A DNA stretch of 64,000 nucleotides from Batillaria attramentaria (Eukaryota > Mollusca > Gastropoda > Batillariidae): the NCBI GenBank assembly GCA_018292915.2, contig JACVVK020000150.1, positions 960,501-1,024,500 on the forward strand, written 5' to 3'. Below are positions 25,980-39,100 of the stretch, in pieces. Both the position numbers and the translations under genes were made by a program. The stretch's first letter is position 1, and each line of letters opens with the position of its first letter. Below the pieces are notes generated by a model. The model searched no databases. It was not told where the DNA came from and saw only the letters and a list, made by a program, of their open reading frames with translations.

Positions 25980-26180
25980 AATCAAAACCTGTCACTTGGA
26001 CTGTCCGTGTGAGTGGTTCCTTACATACAGTGACCACATCTTTCAAGGCAGTAGTTCTCTTTGGTCACAAAATTTGACTGTGTTAATTTGAATAAGCAGT
26101 GGAATGTTCAAAGAACTCCAGACCTCTTTTAGACTCTTGGGATCTGCCACTGCAAATGTGCCAAATATAGTACAAGGACC

Positions 26181-27210
26181 GATCTGAAAGTCCTTAGAAT
26201 TACAGAGATGGTTATAGTTGTAGAGAAGCAGTTTTTATGAATTTGTAGAGCACTTTTTGGTTAGCTTATTGATTAGACACCGAGTTGATCTGATGGTTAG
26301 ATTTTCTGTGAGATGGTCATATTTTTGGTAGGGGTGAAACACACCTTCGAAAAATCCTTGGTCAACCACTGTAAATTAAAAATTAAAAAATTAAAACCAA
26401 AAGCTAAGATGCTGCTTTTGCACTCATGCACAGCAGTGTTTTCAATGTTTAGTAGTACATGTACATGTATCTTCTCAGTTTGAGGCTCAAGGACAGCATG
26501 TGCAACAAGTCTCTGACAGTTCAATCAGTCAAATGTTAGAGTTGGTGTCTGCACTTAATTACCATTTATATTTGGGGGTTTTCAGGGCATTTCTGAAGTT
26601 TACAACAGCGTTATTCAGGGATTTTCCCAACAACATGACATAGAGGAGGATTCCGATTTTGACCATATCTGAGAGCTTTATATATTTACATGAATTATTC
26701 ATGAAGGTTATTTCATGTCAATATATGAAGCTCTCTGATTGGTCAAATATTGGAATCCTCCTCTACGTCATGTTGGTGGGAAAATTCCCTGAATACATTG
26801 TCGTACATGTACAACGCGGGGCAGTTTTCAGCCTGCGGGAAGCGTCATACATATAGGTCCCAGGGCAGCGAAGAGGTTAACTGCTACACCTCTAAATCTG
26901 TTGTACTTAGTCAGACAACGGTGGTGCATCATCAAGAACATTCACCATAAAACATTGTAATAAAAGGTACAAAACCAAATCCCAGTCACTTCATGTTAGA
27001 GTTTAATGGAATACTGTCATTTAAAACCAAGGTGCAAAGAGATAAAAGAATTCAAGGACCCCCCACCAACATTATGACCTTATAACAGAAAATCTAACCG
27101 CCACATTAGCTTGATATCTGGGGTCAGAGCTAATCAAAAAGCACTCTACAAATTTGTGAAAACTATTTCTCTGCAACTATAAGCGTCTGAAATTCTGGGG
27201 CTTTCAGATC
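26181..27210. mobile_element. Nested foldback (inverted-repeat) element, ~1 kb
   Basis: The outer arms are about 26181-26333 and 27061-27210. Inverted, they share 'gatctgaaag', 'ttatagttg', 'aatttgtagag', 'ggttagattttctg' and 'ggtcata' in order. The centre holds a second inverted repeat at about 26612-26692 and 26714-26795, with 'ttcaggg…ttttccca', 'aacatgac', 'gaggaggattcc' and their complements. No transposase frame is visible, so it resembles a non-autonomous MITE/foldback DNA element. Target-site duplications were not identified. Confidence 0.8.
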
Positions 27211-27946
27211 CCCCTCATATGCTGCAACACCATTCCTGGCAGACATTTACAAAGTGATTAGTAAAATTGTATGGTTTCAAGAATGGGTGATGAAGGGTAC
27301 ATACATGTATGCCAAAGCTTTGAGCATACAGATGGAGGCACTTGGATTCCAAGTGGGAACTGGGTGGAAGCACAAAAGGTTGTTGCAAGGTATTCACCAT
27401 TTCAAGTTTCCAACAATTGTTTGCATTTTTCTCCTCCTTGATTGTTGGACATAGGGCAGCCATTTTAAAACACTCCCTGCACTTACAACTAATGGTGCAG
27501 ATCATGTTTCCAAGATTTTATTTCCCTCCTTTGAAAGGTCATAGTTGCAAAGTGGGGTGATAAGATTCACTTTGAGTTTGTCTTTTTCCAGCCAGAACAC
27601 ATATGTAATGCTGCCTGCACTTTTTACAGTATTTCTGCATGAGTACCAGTAAGATAAACAAACGTGTATCATGTATGTCTGTTTTTTTTTTTTGTTTTTT
27701 TTTTCAGCTCTACGCTTTCACGCTGGCCTGAAAGGTTGCTAAGTGAGGTTTTATTGTACATTAACCTCTCATGTACTGCTGGTTTTGTTTCTTGTTTCCA
27801 CCTCAACACTTGTATCATGAAAAGACACTCAGAATGTTACTGTTATTGACTGGTGCGTATGCATCAAGTAAAGGGGAAAATTTTTCAAGAGTTTTATTTC
27901 CTTTGTACACACGGAGGACAAAAGTGTCCATGAACATAGCCATGCA

Positions 27947-30900
27947 TCAGCTGGTGAGGGATGCCTTCACAGTATCATCCAGTGCAAATAATCTGAGCAT
28001 GTCCATCTCCAGTGGGTGCATGTTTCCTGGGATGATAAGTGAGTGCAGAGGGCCTCCCATGTCCACTGTAGCCAGCTGACGGAGTGTTGCAGCCACGATA
28101 CTCTGATCCTCTCCCCCAACTCGTGCCAAGCCTACACATACACTGTCTGGAGACAGCGCTGGACACATTAAAGAAAAAAAAATTAAAACATGAATTGACC
28201 TTACCCCCCCCCCCCCCCAAGAAAACAAACAAAAAGACAACAAAAATCTGCAAATTTGTATAGTACATGTATACATTGACGTGATCTTCTACATTTGGAA
28301 TAGTTGGATTTTTGTTGTTGTAACTTCTGCTTGTTGTTACTGTTATACTCAATATTGCACCTATTTCTAGTAGACAGAGGCAGACACAGAGCTTAAAAAC
28401 ATCTTTACCTACATAGAAGCATTGATTATCAGTAAATCAGACCTTGTAAATCCTACTACATGTACTCTGCATCTCTGACACATCCCATTCAGTTTAAAAA
28501 CAAACAAACAAAAAATCCCACACACCTCTTTTATGCAGAACTGCAAACTTAATCTAAATCATGTGTCTCTAATTTTATTCAAAGTAAATGGTGACAATTA
28601 TTCATAACAGATGGTTACAAATGTGTGTGGGCAATTAAAGGCAACTCACCATTATTTTCTTTGCTCTGTTTATTCTTCTTCTCCACAATCTCTAGCAGCT
28701 GTTCTGCCGCTTGCTGCACGGTCATGAACCTTGGGGGCTCATAAATCTTCCTACCTCTGAAAGTGCAGAATGGGGGAGGAAAACAACTCGACCAAAATAT
28801 CATCTACATTCTTCATTGTAGTACCCATTACTTCAAATTAATTTTGGTCAGTTACAAGGCCATGTTTGAAACTGTACACCATCACACATTACTTTAAAGG
28901 GAGCATGCTAGCACTTTGTGTGTGTGTGTGTGACCAACATACCTCATCAGGTTTTCAAGTGACTGTTCCTTCATTTTTATGTCTGAAACAGTATGTACAC
29001 GTCATAAAACAGAATATATCTGCAACTCATAACACACCTACACTAAGAAGCTACAGAATGGAGATATTTTTCTAAGAAATTTTAATGTTGACTGGAATTA
29101 TGCATGGCACCAACATATGATCAACCAAATCCCTTGGCAGCAGCAATATATCCAGAAAAAGAAATCTCTTGTGACCAGATGTGGCATATTTTCCTGTGCC
29201 GCTGTAAAGTGTGTGTTAAGGCAAAAAACAAAAACAAAAAAACGGCCCAGCTGCATATTCTATGGGTCAGTCCTGCAATCTTTGCAAACTTGGGAAGAAA
29301 TTAGAATACATCCAGGGGAAACAAAAAACATTTTTACAAGTCAACCATCTATTTATGGTCAAATGCATAAATGTCAGCATTCGAGTCAAGAGGAGTGATT
29401 CTGCAAAGCAATACATACAATGACTCACCCAACAAACACAGAGTGTGTAAACCCCTTTCTCTGTTGGCAGCTATCTTGTCATAGAAACTGTCGGGTCGCC
29501 ATGTCTCTGTCCAGAACACAATGGACACTGCTTCTCCATAGTTGTACAGCTGAAGACAGTTGAAAATATAAAAGTAAAAACCTTCTCACAATGTTATTTT
29601 TCAGGCTAGGGACTATGTAAGCCAGCTAGTGATGTCTTCAGTGGTATTCCTGGAAGAATTGTAAAAAATCATTCCAAAACTCATTCTAAGGCATTGCCAG
29701 TGTATGCAGTTTTAATAATTTGCCTTAAACCGAAACCAACAGCACAAAAGATCTAGCATGCATATGACCCAAAACAGACCTTTCACTATATCATAATATG
29801 TTGGAGTGTAGTGCACACAGTGATTATAAAAAAAGGAAATATGAGAGTACCTGCAGTCCACAACAACCAATAGCATTCATAATTGATGCATTGTGGATGA
29901 TGCGATATTGCACTCCCTTCTCCACAGCTCGCAGGATGAGGTCAGTATGTGTTGTAGCACTGGAAATCCCAAATACAATCCATGTCAATTTCAAACAAAC
30001 ATAATTTTTCTGACCATGTTATTCAGTGAATTATCTGTGATTATCAGTGAATCAAGTCATACTGCAGACTGGCATGTGAATCTATAACTGTCACATCTTT
30101 ATTTGTAGCATGTATTAAAACCAATGGTGTCAGTAACATTATAGAAACTCATGCTTCAGTGCATGAGAGGAAGCTGCCTGAAGTGTGAGGGCCTCATGCT
30201 GTTTACTTCAGAATGAGCTAACTTTTCTTTCATGGGTTTGTTTGTTTTTGTGTGTTTTGTTTTTTGGTTGCCAGATCTGTTCACCAGCTCCAGTGGTATT
30301 CCTTCCAGGTCATGGGTGGAATCCAAGGAGGGCTTAGAAGCTGGTGCAATTTTTATCATGCATGATGTGGATGTTATGGAGGTCCACGTCATTGTGGTTT
30401 GGGACTGCATGACAGGGTCACATTTCGCGCTTCCTTTTATAAATATCCTGGCGTTCCAGCGATCGTCAAATGCGCTCGCCCGCTCGCTTTCGCTACCAAA
30501 TTTACCGTCGGACAAGTGACAGCTCCGGTAGCGGTAGCCCGAATGGCGAGCAGGAATTCTGAGATGAATCAGAACCTAGCAGCCACTCCAGCTTCCAGAA
30601 TTATTTTCGGGCTACCAGTTTTGTTCAGGGCAGTAGCCCGAATGGCTACCATGGTCCTGACACATTTGACAATCACTGGCGTTCACCAAACCTGGGAACT
30701 ATGGCACCTGCGGTGCCAGCCATGCATTCATCCACATCATGAGATGTGTCATAAGAAGGGAAGCACACCCAAAGTTGCACCTGTGAAGTGGGCGAATCTC
30801 AGCTGTGTGGCAACAGCCTCCCCACTGGATCCCCTAGCATGTGCACTCTGGGTAGGGGCCAACCTAGGTAGGAAAAATCCCGCTTGCCTCAGCTTGGATT

Positions 30901-31581
30901 TGAAACTGGGTGTCCCAGACCATTGTCCTAAAGTGCTAACCACCAGAATACGCACTAAACCAAACTCTGTGGTTGAGCAAGAGGGTGTGTAAGACAAAGA
31001 AAGACAGAGAGCAAGAGGGACAGACAGACTTGCACAGCAGCTTTGCAATAAATATTTCATTAGTATCATTTACCCTAGTGGGTCTCCAACAACCAGGAAA
31101 GCAATGTCCTCTGTTTCTGCCTCAGCAATCAGTTCATCTGTAAAATAAATGAAACTATAATAAATTATTCAATACTCCTTACAATAATTTAATAATTTTA
31201 TCTACAACAGATGAACACTTAAAGACCAACAATTAAGGTATGTGTACATTTCCTATGAACATCATGAATGTATACGACTAAGGATTCTATCCCAAAACTG
31301 ATTACTGACTGGTACAGTTTCATGAAGGTCATGTAAGACTTACTATACCATCCACCCTGACCCAAGCAGTCTTAATCTGTGATGATGTAAGCATTCAAGT
31401 TTCTCTACTCCCAACTAATTCGATAAAGTCAAGAATATTTGTTTTGTGAACTTGTCCCCATTATATAACACAATACCTGAATTCTGCTCCACCATGTCAC
31501 GGTCTGCTAAGATGATGTCACGTCCATAATATTTTTCCTAGATGAAAAAAATGAGATCACTTTCTTCACGAAACAGCAGAA

Positions 31582-31634
<53 letters not shown>

Positions 31635-31932
31635 CAGGGCGACTGAAAGCGAGAAAAGGCAGACAGACAAACAGAGAGTTTCAAGGCCGAGTAGTAAGCT
31701 TAATATTCAAAGGGTTATGAGAAAGACAAAGTATAAACTATTGGTACCTTCTGTGAATAAATGAATGATTGTGCGAAGAGCGATCAAATTAACTCACTAG
31801 AGCGTCCTGCCCAACAGTCAGTACAGACGTATATGCTTCAAGGTACACTCTTTTCGCTTTTTGAACAACTTCGAGGCCTTTCACAGTAATATCCTGGGCG
31901 TCCCCAAGACCCAGCCCAACAAGGTAAAACAT
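27947..31932 (-). CDS. DPH5: Diphthine methyl ester synthase (DPH5), 8 exons
   Basis: SAM-dependent methyltransferase that methylates the modified histidine of elongation factor 2 in diphthamide synthesis; cytosolic. Exons in transcript order: 31798-31932, 31477-31537, 31074-31137, 29851-29959, 29429-29549, 28943-28982, 28650-28756, 27947-28158. All junctions are in phase, giving 282 aa (human about 285, from memory). Family hallmarks: start [39 protein letters not shown] (81-91), [42 protein letters not shown], and [12 protein letters not shown] with [12 protein letters not shown] near the C-terminus. The 40-nt sixth exon ([13 protein letters not shown]) is short but required for frame. Divergent from UBE3C. 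A minus AATAAA at 27893-27898 suggests a very short 3' UTR. Confidence 0.96.
30130..30990. repeat. Old repeats in DPH5 intron 3, including a SINE-like tRNA head (minus)
   Basis: On the minus strand about 30950-30840 reads like a tRNA-derived SINE head: CTGGTGGTTAGCACT as A box and GTTTCAAATCC as B box, followed by a body to roughly 30730. Left of it, at 30490-30660, is a GC-richer block with the phrase 'tagcccgaatggc' twice. The 197-codon plus frame across this segment (30399-30992) has no recognisable protein motif and is a by-product of the repeats. Confidence 0.5.
31585..31633. repeat. (GT)n microsatellite in DPH5 intron 1
   Basis: Uninterrupted GT run of about 48 bp. Confidence 0.95.
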
Positions 31933-32191
31933 GATGACTGCGTCTACCAAAGCAAATTTCAGTTTCACATGGCATGAACTGACAGGAAGTAGTCGTCTGC
32001 TTCATCAATTTGTCATGTATCCAGCGATTGGAGTTTGACCTAAGATTTGTCCAATCACGCTTAGCGTGAGAAAGCATAATATCCTCATACGCCATCTGCA
32101 TGACGGAGCATCGGCAGTTTCCAGAAACTGTTCTTATGAAAGACAACAATTTAGCCTACAAGTTCAGTTAGTGAATCTTAGAGCGAACGCC
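31933..32191. promoter_or_regulatory. Probable bidirectional promoter of DPH5 and UBE3C
   Basis: Only 259 bp separate the divergent start codons. Both 5' UTRs and the core promoters must lie here unless unseen upstream exons exist. No TATA box near either start is obvious. Confidence 0.6.
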
Positions 32192-32835
32192 ATGTGGAGT
32201 TTCGAGGGCGACTTTAGGAGTAAACCAACCCAGTCTCTTCGGGGAGCCAGTAAAAAGGTATGTTCCTTGAATTATGTTGTGTGTGTGTGAGTGTGTGTGT
32301 GTTTCACAGTCTTTGTTTACTATTGCTTGTACTTTGTGAATTCCCTGAAAACTAGAATTGTCACGAATTATTAAATAGCAAACTGCTAAATAAACCATCA
32401 GCGATGTGATCATGGCAGAATCACCAGACCACTTGTTCCTACGTATTCATGTAGAGGTCTGACGCCAAAACATTTGTAGCTGTGCATCACGTAGCTCTAT
32501 CCCAGCATACTGCCTCTTCCACGTGCGGTCTGTAATGTAATTTGCAGGGTTTTCAGGGTTAAATTTCAGTTAAATGTATATCCTCACGTACTGTAGATAA
32601 TAGATGACACAAAGGTATCAGCTGTGTTGGTAGTGTAATCCCACATTTATTATAACGTACATAGTTCTACACTCGCATAAGGCACATGTACAGTAAATGT
32701 AACACTACGGTTGTTGTTTTTTTGGTCCAAACCAGGAACAGAAGGACTCGCTGCTAAAAAGGGCCCAGGAAGAAAGACAGAAAAGAGAGGTATTCAAACT
32801 GTTCATCTTGTTTTAATCCAGAATCCAGAACAGAA

Positions 32836-32880
<45 letters not shown>

Positions 32881-32910
32881 TGGACATGTATACTAGTTCA
32901 TGCATGCAGT

Positions 32911-32943
<33 letters not shown>

Positions 32944-33077
32944 GTTTCATGTTCCAGGTTTAAGTATATTCGATCATAACTCATTTGGCTTTTTTGTTTG
33001 TTTGTCCTTCAAAACGGCAAGTTTGAAAATTGGTTGCAAGACCAAAACTTCCACCGTTTGCAAATAAAGTCATTTCA

Positions 33078-33124
<47 letters not shown>

Positions 33125-36100
33125 CATTTGTGAGCTTGATTCACCGAACAGTTTTACCCTGGATGATATCCCCGCATTCTGTCTAATTCGCCCAACTTTT
33201 ATTGTCAGCTCTTGAAATGGACACACAAGTCTACTCAATAAACAAGTCAAGTCAAGTCTGTCTTTTCATTGGATGGGTTTTCATTTAAAACAACGAGAGA
33301 GAAAATGAGATAAACTACTGGTAGTCTAATTCTTAAAAATGTGGTAAGCTTTTTTAAAATGCCTAATTTTGATTCCTTACTAAGGTCAGACTCCTCAGAA
33401 AGTTTTGTTTCGCTTTGCTTCAGAATCAGAGAATGGTAGGGTTTCTTATCCACACTGAAAGACACTCTTGCACCTATGTATCATGATAGTTAAGTGCCAG
33501 TAGTTCACTAATGTCATTTGACAAAAGTGTTTGTGTGTGTGTGTGTGGGGAGGGGGGGGGGGAGTGGGTAGGTGGAGTGCTCAGCTCATAATGAATATCA
33601 TTATTTGTTACAGCAACAGCGGGTTCAAGATGCAAGTGCTCTCAAAATCCAGTCAGTTTTCCGTGGTCATGCAACAAGAACTGAGCAGGTAATAGAAATC
33701 ATTTTAAATTGATTGTGTCACTCTGCCTAATATTAGTACATGTAATACTATAGGCAGTAATATTCACTAATAGTAATAACACTTGCTTTTTGTTCAGTAC
33801 TTGGTCTCTGTGACTGGCCACTAACACCAGTTCATGGTAAGAGATTATCTTGCCATCTTCGGATTCATATATATTTCGGATACGTGATAAAAAGGTTTCA
33901 ATTAACTAATTTGGAACAAAAAAATGATATTACATTCTCTTACAATTTATTCATTCGTACATTCATGCGACGGACAAACGATGAGACAACACAATAAGTA
34001 ATGGGTCGATGGGTAAATATTAACTACTACTCAAATTCAAACTGTCTACTCGGGTAGATTATTTCTGGCTTGTGGAATTAGAAGGATGCTCTTGAATTCT
34101 TGCGTAAAGTCAGTAGGTGGAGATGATTTGCTGGCGTACGATGTCCATGAATTGAATCAGTAAGTAGAACAAGGAATCGTTAGTCGGTTGTTGCGGTTCA
34201 ACATGATGAAATTCACATAATGTAGTAGATACACGTGGTAGTTCAAAGTAGAAATTGATGAATCGGATGAATACGCAGGACCAAACAAAAGGACGTAGGA
34301 GGAATCGAAAAATAACAAAGGAGAAGAAGAAAAACAAGGAGGATGCAAATCATCCGTGGAAAATAGAGTATCCAGTAGATGCGCCCATGTTTTTATGGCC
34401 TTCTGAGAACGTTTTTTTTTTTAACAGTTTGGACTACTTCCAAATGACTGTATCCTTACAGTGGAGAATAGAGTTCTCCGACAATTGCTTAAAAATCTTG
34501 AAGGTATAGTTTTACGTATTTAAATGATTACTGTTCTTCCAGTCTTAATAAACAAATTCACCTTTCAATCGTTCTTTCTATTCCAACAAAACACACTAAT
34601 ACACAATTTATCTGCGGACTTAGAAAAATCAGTAGTACACAAAACTAAACATTCCAAAGTGACGTGTTCAAAAAAATGACGACTATATGTGACGCGCTGA
34701 CGTCTCGGAATATGACGTCAGGCATTCTATAGTTCTAGATGAAAGAGAAACTTGAACCATTCACAGTCTCCTTTTCCATTCTAAAGCTTTTTATTAGACA
34801 GTTATTTCTTTGATCTTAAGGGCTGCACAAAGGACAAACTATGTGATGTTCCTACAGTTCTGAAGAAGGTGTAGACTTTAGTTGTGCTGCCCATCGAAAT
34901 GTTTGTTGTAACGGATATATAATTATTACGATTTTATATTATTTTTATATTATTTTGTTCAAACAGATAATGAGATATTAAAATATTCCCCCCCCCCCCC
35001 CCCCCCCCCCCCCTGCTTGGGTCTTTTCTTGCAGCACAAAATTTTCCAGAGTGAATTTGACTCACAATTACAAGAGGCGATCAAAGCTGGCACCATTGAT
35101 GCTGCATCACTGTGTGACTTGATCAGGAAGCTCATTGTCTTCTTTCACCCACAGGCTGATGGACAACGACTTGTGAGTTGCATAGAGAACACTTCGCCAA
35201 CTCATCATCTAAACTGTTCTCCTAGCTCTAAATTAAACAAAAAACAAAAACAATACTATAATACTGGGTGCCAAGAGGCAACACTTCCAGTCATAGATGG
35301 CTCTCCAGCTTTTCTTTACAGCACAGTAAATTAGCATGTTCAGACAAAAAATCAACAAGATAATTTACACAGTCAGCAGCAAAAATACAGCATCACTTAT
35401 TGGGGCTCTGTTCACTGAAATGCAATATCAGCTTGCCAAAGGTGCAGTTACTTGTTTTGTTCAGTTTTCCCACTTTTGTGTGTGTGTGTGTGTGTTTTTA
35501 AAGACCATTTATATTTCAATGGAATGACCTATTTTTCTTGACACAAGGTTTTCTGTGGCAGGTATCAGTTTGCCAGCTGCTGTTAAAGCAAAAAGATGAA
35601 TACCTCAGGTGGGCATTCAAGGATTCCGCACGTGCCCTGCTTCAGCTCAAACAGCTGTTACAGCTCAACCTCAGGTGATTGCTGCATTTCTTTCTTTTTG
35701 GCTCCCTTGTGTAACAATGGGAGTCTATGTAATAACCCTCTGTCATCTGTCTCTGTGTGTGTGTGTCTCTGAGTGTCCTCATTTCCGAAGTAAACCGTAA
35801 CATTGGCATTTTCTCAGAATCTACAAACAGCAGAGGCACCAAACTTGGCATGCTGATAGACAGCTGTAAGACATTTCAAAGTATATCATTTTGCCTCTCT
35901 AGTTTTTATTTCGAAAGGACAATTACTATAAAAGTTCCATCAACTACTCTGTTCACAAGGCATGCACCCGGTGTAAACTCTACATTGCAATAGAAAAAAG
36001 AAATCTTAAAATGTTCTTAGCTTTTGAGTGAATCTCATATTGAGAAGAGTTTCCTTTGTACTTGTAATGCACTTTTTGTATTGTTTGTGTGAGTATAAGG

Positions 36101-39100
36101 TGTTTCTTCCCCAGTAAGATCTTGCAGGCAGTTGTGTTCATTCTCTTACGAATTTCTGCAGGCATGTTAGCAGTATCGCCCAGACCTCATCACCAATTGC
36201 TGTCTCCATGAGGATGCTGGAAGTTTTTATCTCCCCAGCAACATACAAGGGTGTTACAGAGGCATATGGTCAGACTAGTGATCAGATAGTTTGCCAGCTT
36301 TTGAAACACCTAATCAAGCATGGTAAGTATGTTAACCTTTCTCGTGTATCATGATCGTTGTGGCATGTGGGGCATTAAGGCTTAAATTAAGCCCTCAAAA
36401 CACGCTCACACATGTGTATCATAACGTTGGTTCCCTCGTTGTTAAGCCTATCTTGCTGATATTGCACTTTGACAGACATGAAAAGAGATCATTTACATGT
36501 TGGGGAATTGCAGTTCCATTGTATTTGTAGTGGCAGTACTGCAGTTAAACCTAATTAAAAGTGGCACACCAGGCAGTGTTGTATTACAATTTTATTTTTT
36601 TAATTTAAATATTGTGGTTTCTTTTGGCAGGATACTTTAGGTGCATGAAGGAGCTGTTGGATCAGAAGGTGCCAGCCAGCCTGGAGCGATCAGAAATGCC
36701 ACCTACACCAGTGGCTGGCAGCATATTTGATCTCATCATGAGTCCTATCAGCTTTGCCACATCCACTGCAGACAAAGCTTTCAGGTACAGTAGCATTACA
36801 TGTTGGAATCCAGTGCACCTTGGAATATGAAGTGAACTAGCCCTGGCAAAATGAACCAGTGATAATATGCAGAGTGAGGTGGTGATATTTCACTTTACAC
36901 ATTTTACTTTCTCAGTTTTTCCTCCTTATCGACTTCATAGGTAGTGACTGGATAGAAAATGCATTTGGTTTTAGAACTTTTCACAGCAAACCTTGTGCTA
37001 CCATAGCAAAATGGAAGCTGATTTTCAAAGTTTTGTTCTCTGATAATGTTACTCTGTAAATCTCATAAAAACCCGCTGTTGCTGTATTAATTCATTCTCT
37101 TTCTGTTCTAGTCGTCAGGTCCTGCTGGCTGTGTGCCGCACCCTCTTGTGTCCTGGCTTCACTGAGCAAGTGGCACAGTTTCTATTGCCAGCCATGGCCT
37201 ATGGGAAATACCCGTTCCCCTTTGTGGAGCTGGTTCAAGCCCTCATCATACAGTCTTGCGACAATGCTGCTTCCACATCACTATCGCCATCTACTACAGC
37301 AGTTGAAGCACAGGGGGTTTTCCTCTCACCTTGGCTGTTGCTGTCTGTACTGACACTGGGAGAGAAGAGACTTGGTAGGGTTCCTACACTCAGCCAGCTA
37401 TATCAGTATGCTCACTGGCATAAAGGATGTGTGATCTGATGTTGTAAATACGAATCTTGTATTTCATGTGTGTGGTGCAGATTTGGGTGCAAAATAATAA
37501 TAATAATAATGATGAGTATTGTATAGGCGCTTTACCCAATTTCACGAATCGGCTCAAAGCGCCGCGACCTGAACCCAACACACACTCTCACGTGAATCAC
37601 ACGCATTCTCCCACACACTGGACATAAACACATTACAATCAGGTGGTGCGAAGGGTCAGCTCAGCTATTTAAATTTCGGAATTTAGAATTACATTTATTT
37701 CTCAAATTTGGTGGGCTGAACATTTCCACAGCAGAGGGGGAGGAAGCCGGAGTACCTGGAGAGAACCCCCGACGATCGGCCTGAATGAACGGTGCCACAT
37801 ATGAGAAGGAAAAATTCTTTGCCCCAAGTGGGACTCGAACCCCCCACCTCTCGCATTGGTGACAAGTCTCTTAACCACTAGACCACCGACCGCCCCAGTG
37901 CATATTTTGCAAGGGGCTATGGTGGGGGGGGGGGGGGGGGGTGAAGGGGGGGGCTCAAAGTATTAGTGGCACTAAAAATAAAATTGGGTGTCTGGTTCCA
38001 GTCATGACCACTCTTTACTCTTGCCACTGTTTAGTTGAGAGCCAGTTGGCGTCTTCATGAGAACTTTTGAGGGCTAAATCAGTGAGAGATGAACATGGGC
38101 TGGTGTTGACTTGACTTTTGATATTTTTTAAAAAATACTATTTTTGGTACTCACTTTTGAATGGAACTTACAGACCAGCTGGATGCTGTGAGTGCTGGCG
38201 CTTACCTGGAGCTGTTGCGGATGCTAGTGCCGCTGCTGCCCACGCCAAAAGAACCAGACTTAGATGATTCTGATGATGAAGATGAACCTATGGTAGTAGA
38301 AGAGGTTCGTGCGCATACTGTACATATATATTTGTTATGCATGTATTCAAGAAGTGTTTGTTAGTTTACCCTGTTATATGTATATGGAAAGACTTAATTT
38401 TGGTTACCCAAACTAAGACGTATGCCCGCCCCAGCCCCCCCCCCCCCCCCCCAAAAAAAAAAATAAATAAATAAATAAATAAGAATAAGTAGAAGAAGAA
38501 AATTGACAGGTTGCGTATTATCAAAATGTATCATTGCTTCAAGTGGAAGTCATTGCATTTGCAAATTCTGTTCCAATACAGGAGTCAAACTTCAGGAATC
38601 TTAGAGATGTGCGAGAGGAGTGTTTACGCATACTCGACTCTCCTGGCCATTTGAAGTGTATCTTGACCTGCCTCCACGAGATGCCAGAGGATGATACAAT
38701 CCAGCGTGTGGCCAGCATTTGCCACGTGTTACTGTCACAGCAGCATGTGGGTGTACATAAAATGAGGTGAGCACAATTGTCTAAGAATAAAATGATCAGA
38801 TGTTGCAGCAGTTATGAATTTTGCAGACCATTGACATTGTACTTCAGAACATATGTCGGTATCTGCTGCCTTGCTGTCTTACACTTGACTGTGCCAGGAA
38901 GTTTTAGCATTGAATTTTTTTTGTGCTTTAGTTTTTCTTCTTCATTTTCTCTTCTTCTTCTGTTGGTGTTGGTGTTTGTTTGTGTGTGTGTTGTTGTTTT
39001 TTTGGTTTTTTTTTTCTTTTCTTTAACTGGAATACTAACCCAATACAATCATATGTCAAAGCATTGTCAACTGGTTTATGAGAATTCATCATTTAGCATG

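Larger units (their letters stand above)
23592..27946. other. Intergenic region between convergent NADK2 and DPH5
   Basis: The left part is probably the NADK2 3' UTR. I found no coding exons. It holds a short 21-bp tandem repeat (25098-25160), two head-to-tail SINEs (25164-25979), and a nested inverted-repeat element (26181-27210). A minus-strand AATAAA at 27893-27898 lies 49 nt past the DPH5 stop and is a good candidate polyadenylation signal for that gene. Confidence 0.6.

Noticed and set aside
30399..30992. 197-codon plus-strand frame inside DPH5 intron 3
   Set aside because: It crosses a reverse-oriented SINE-like segment and shows no protein motif; the DPH5 exons on the other strand are unambiguous.
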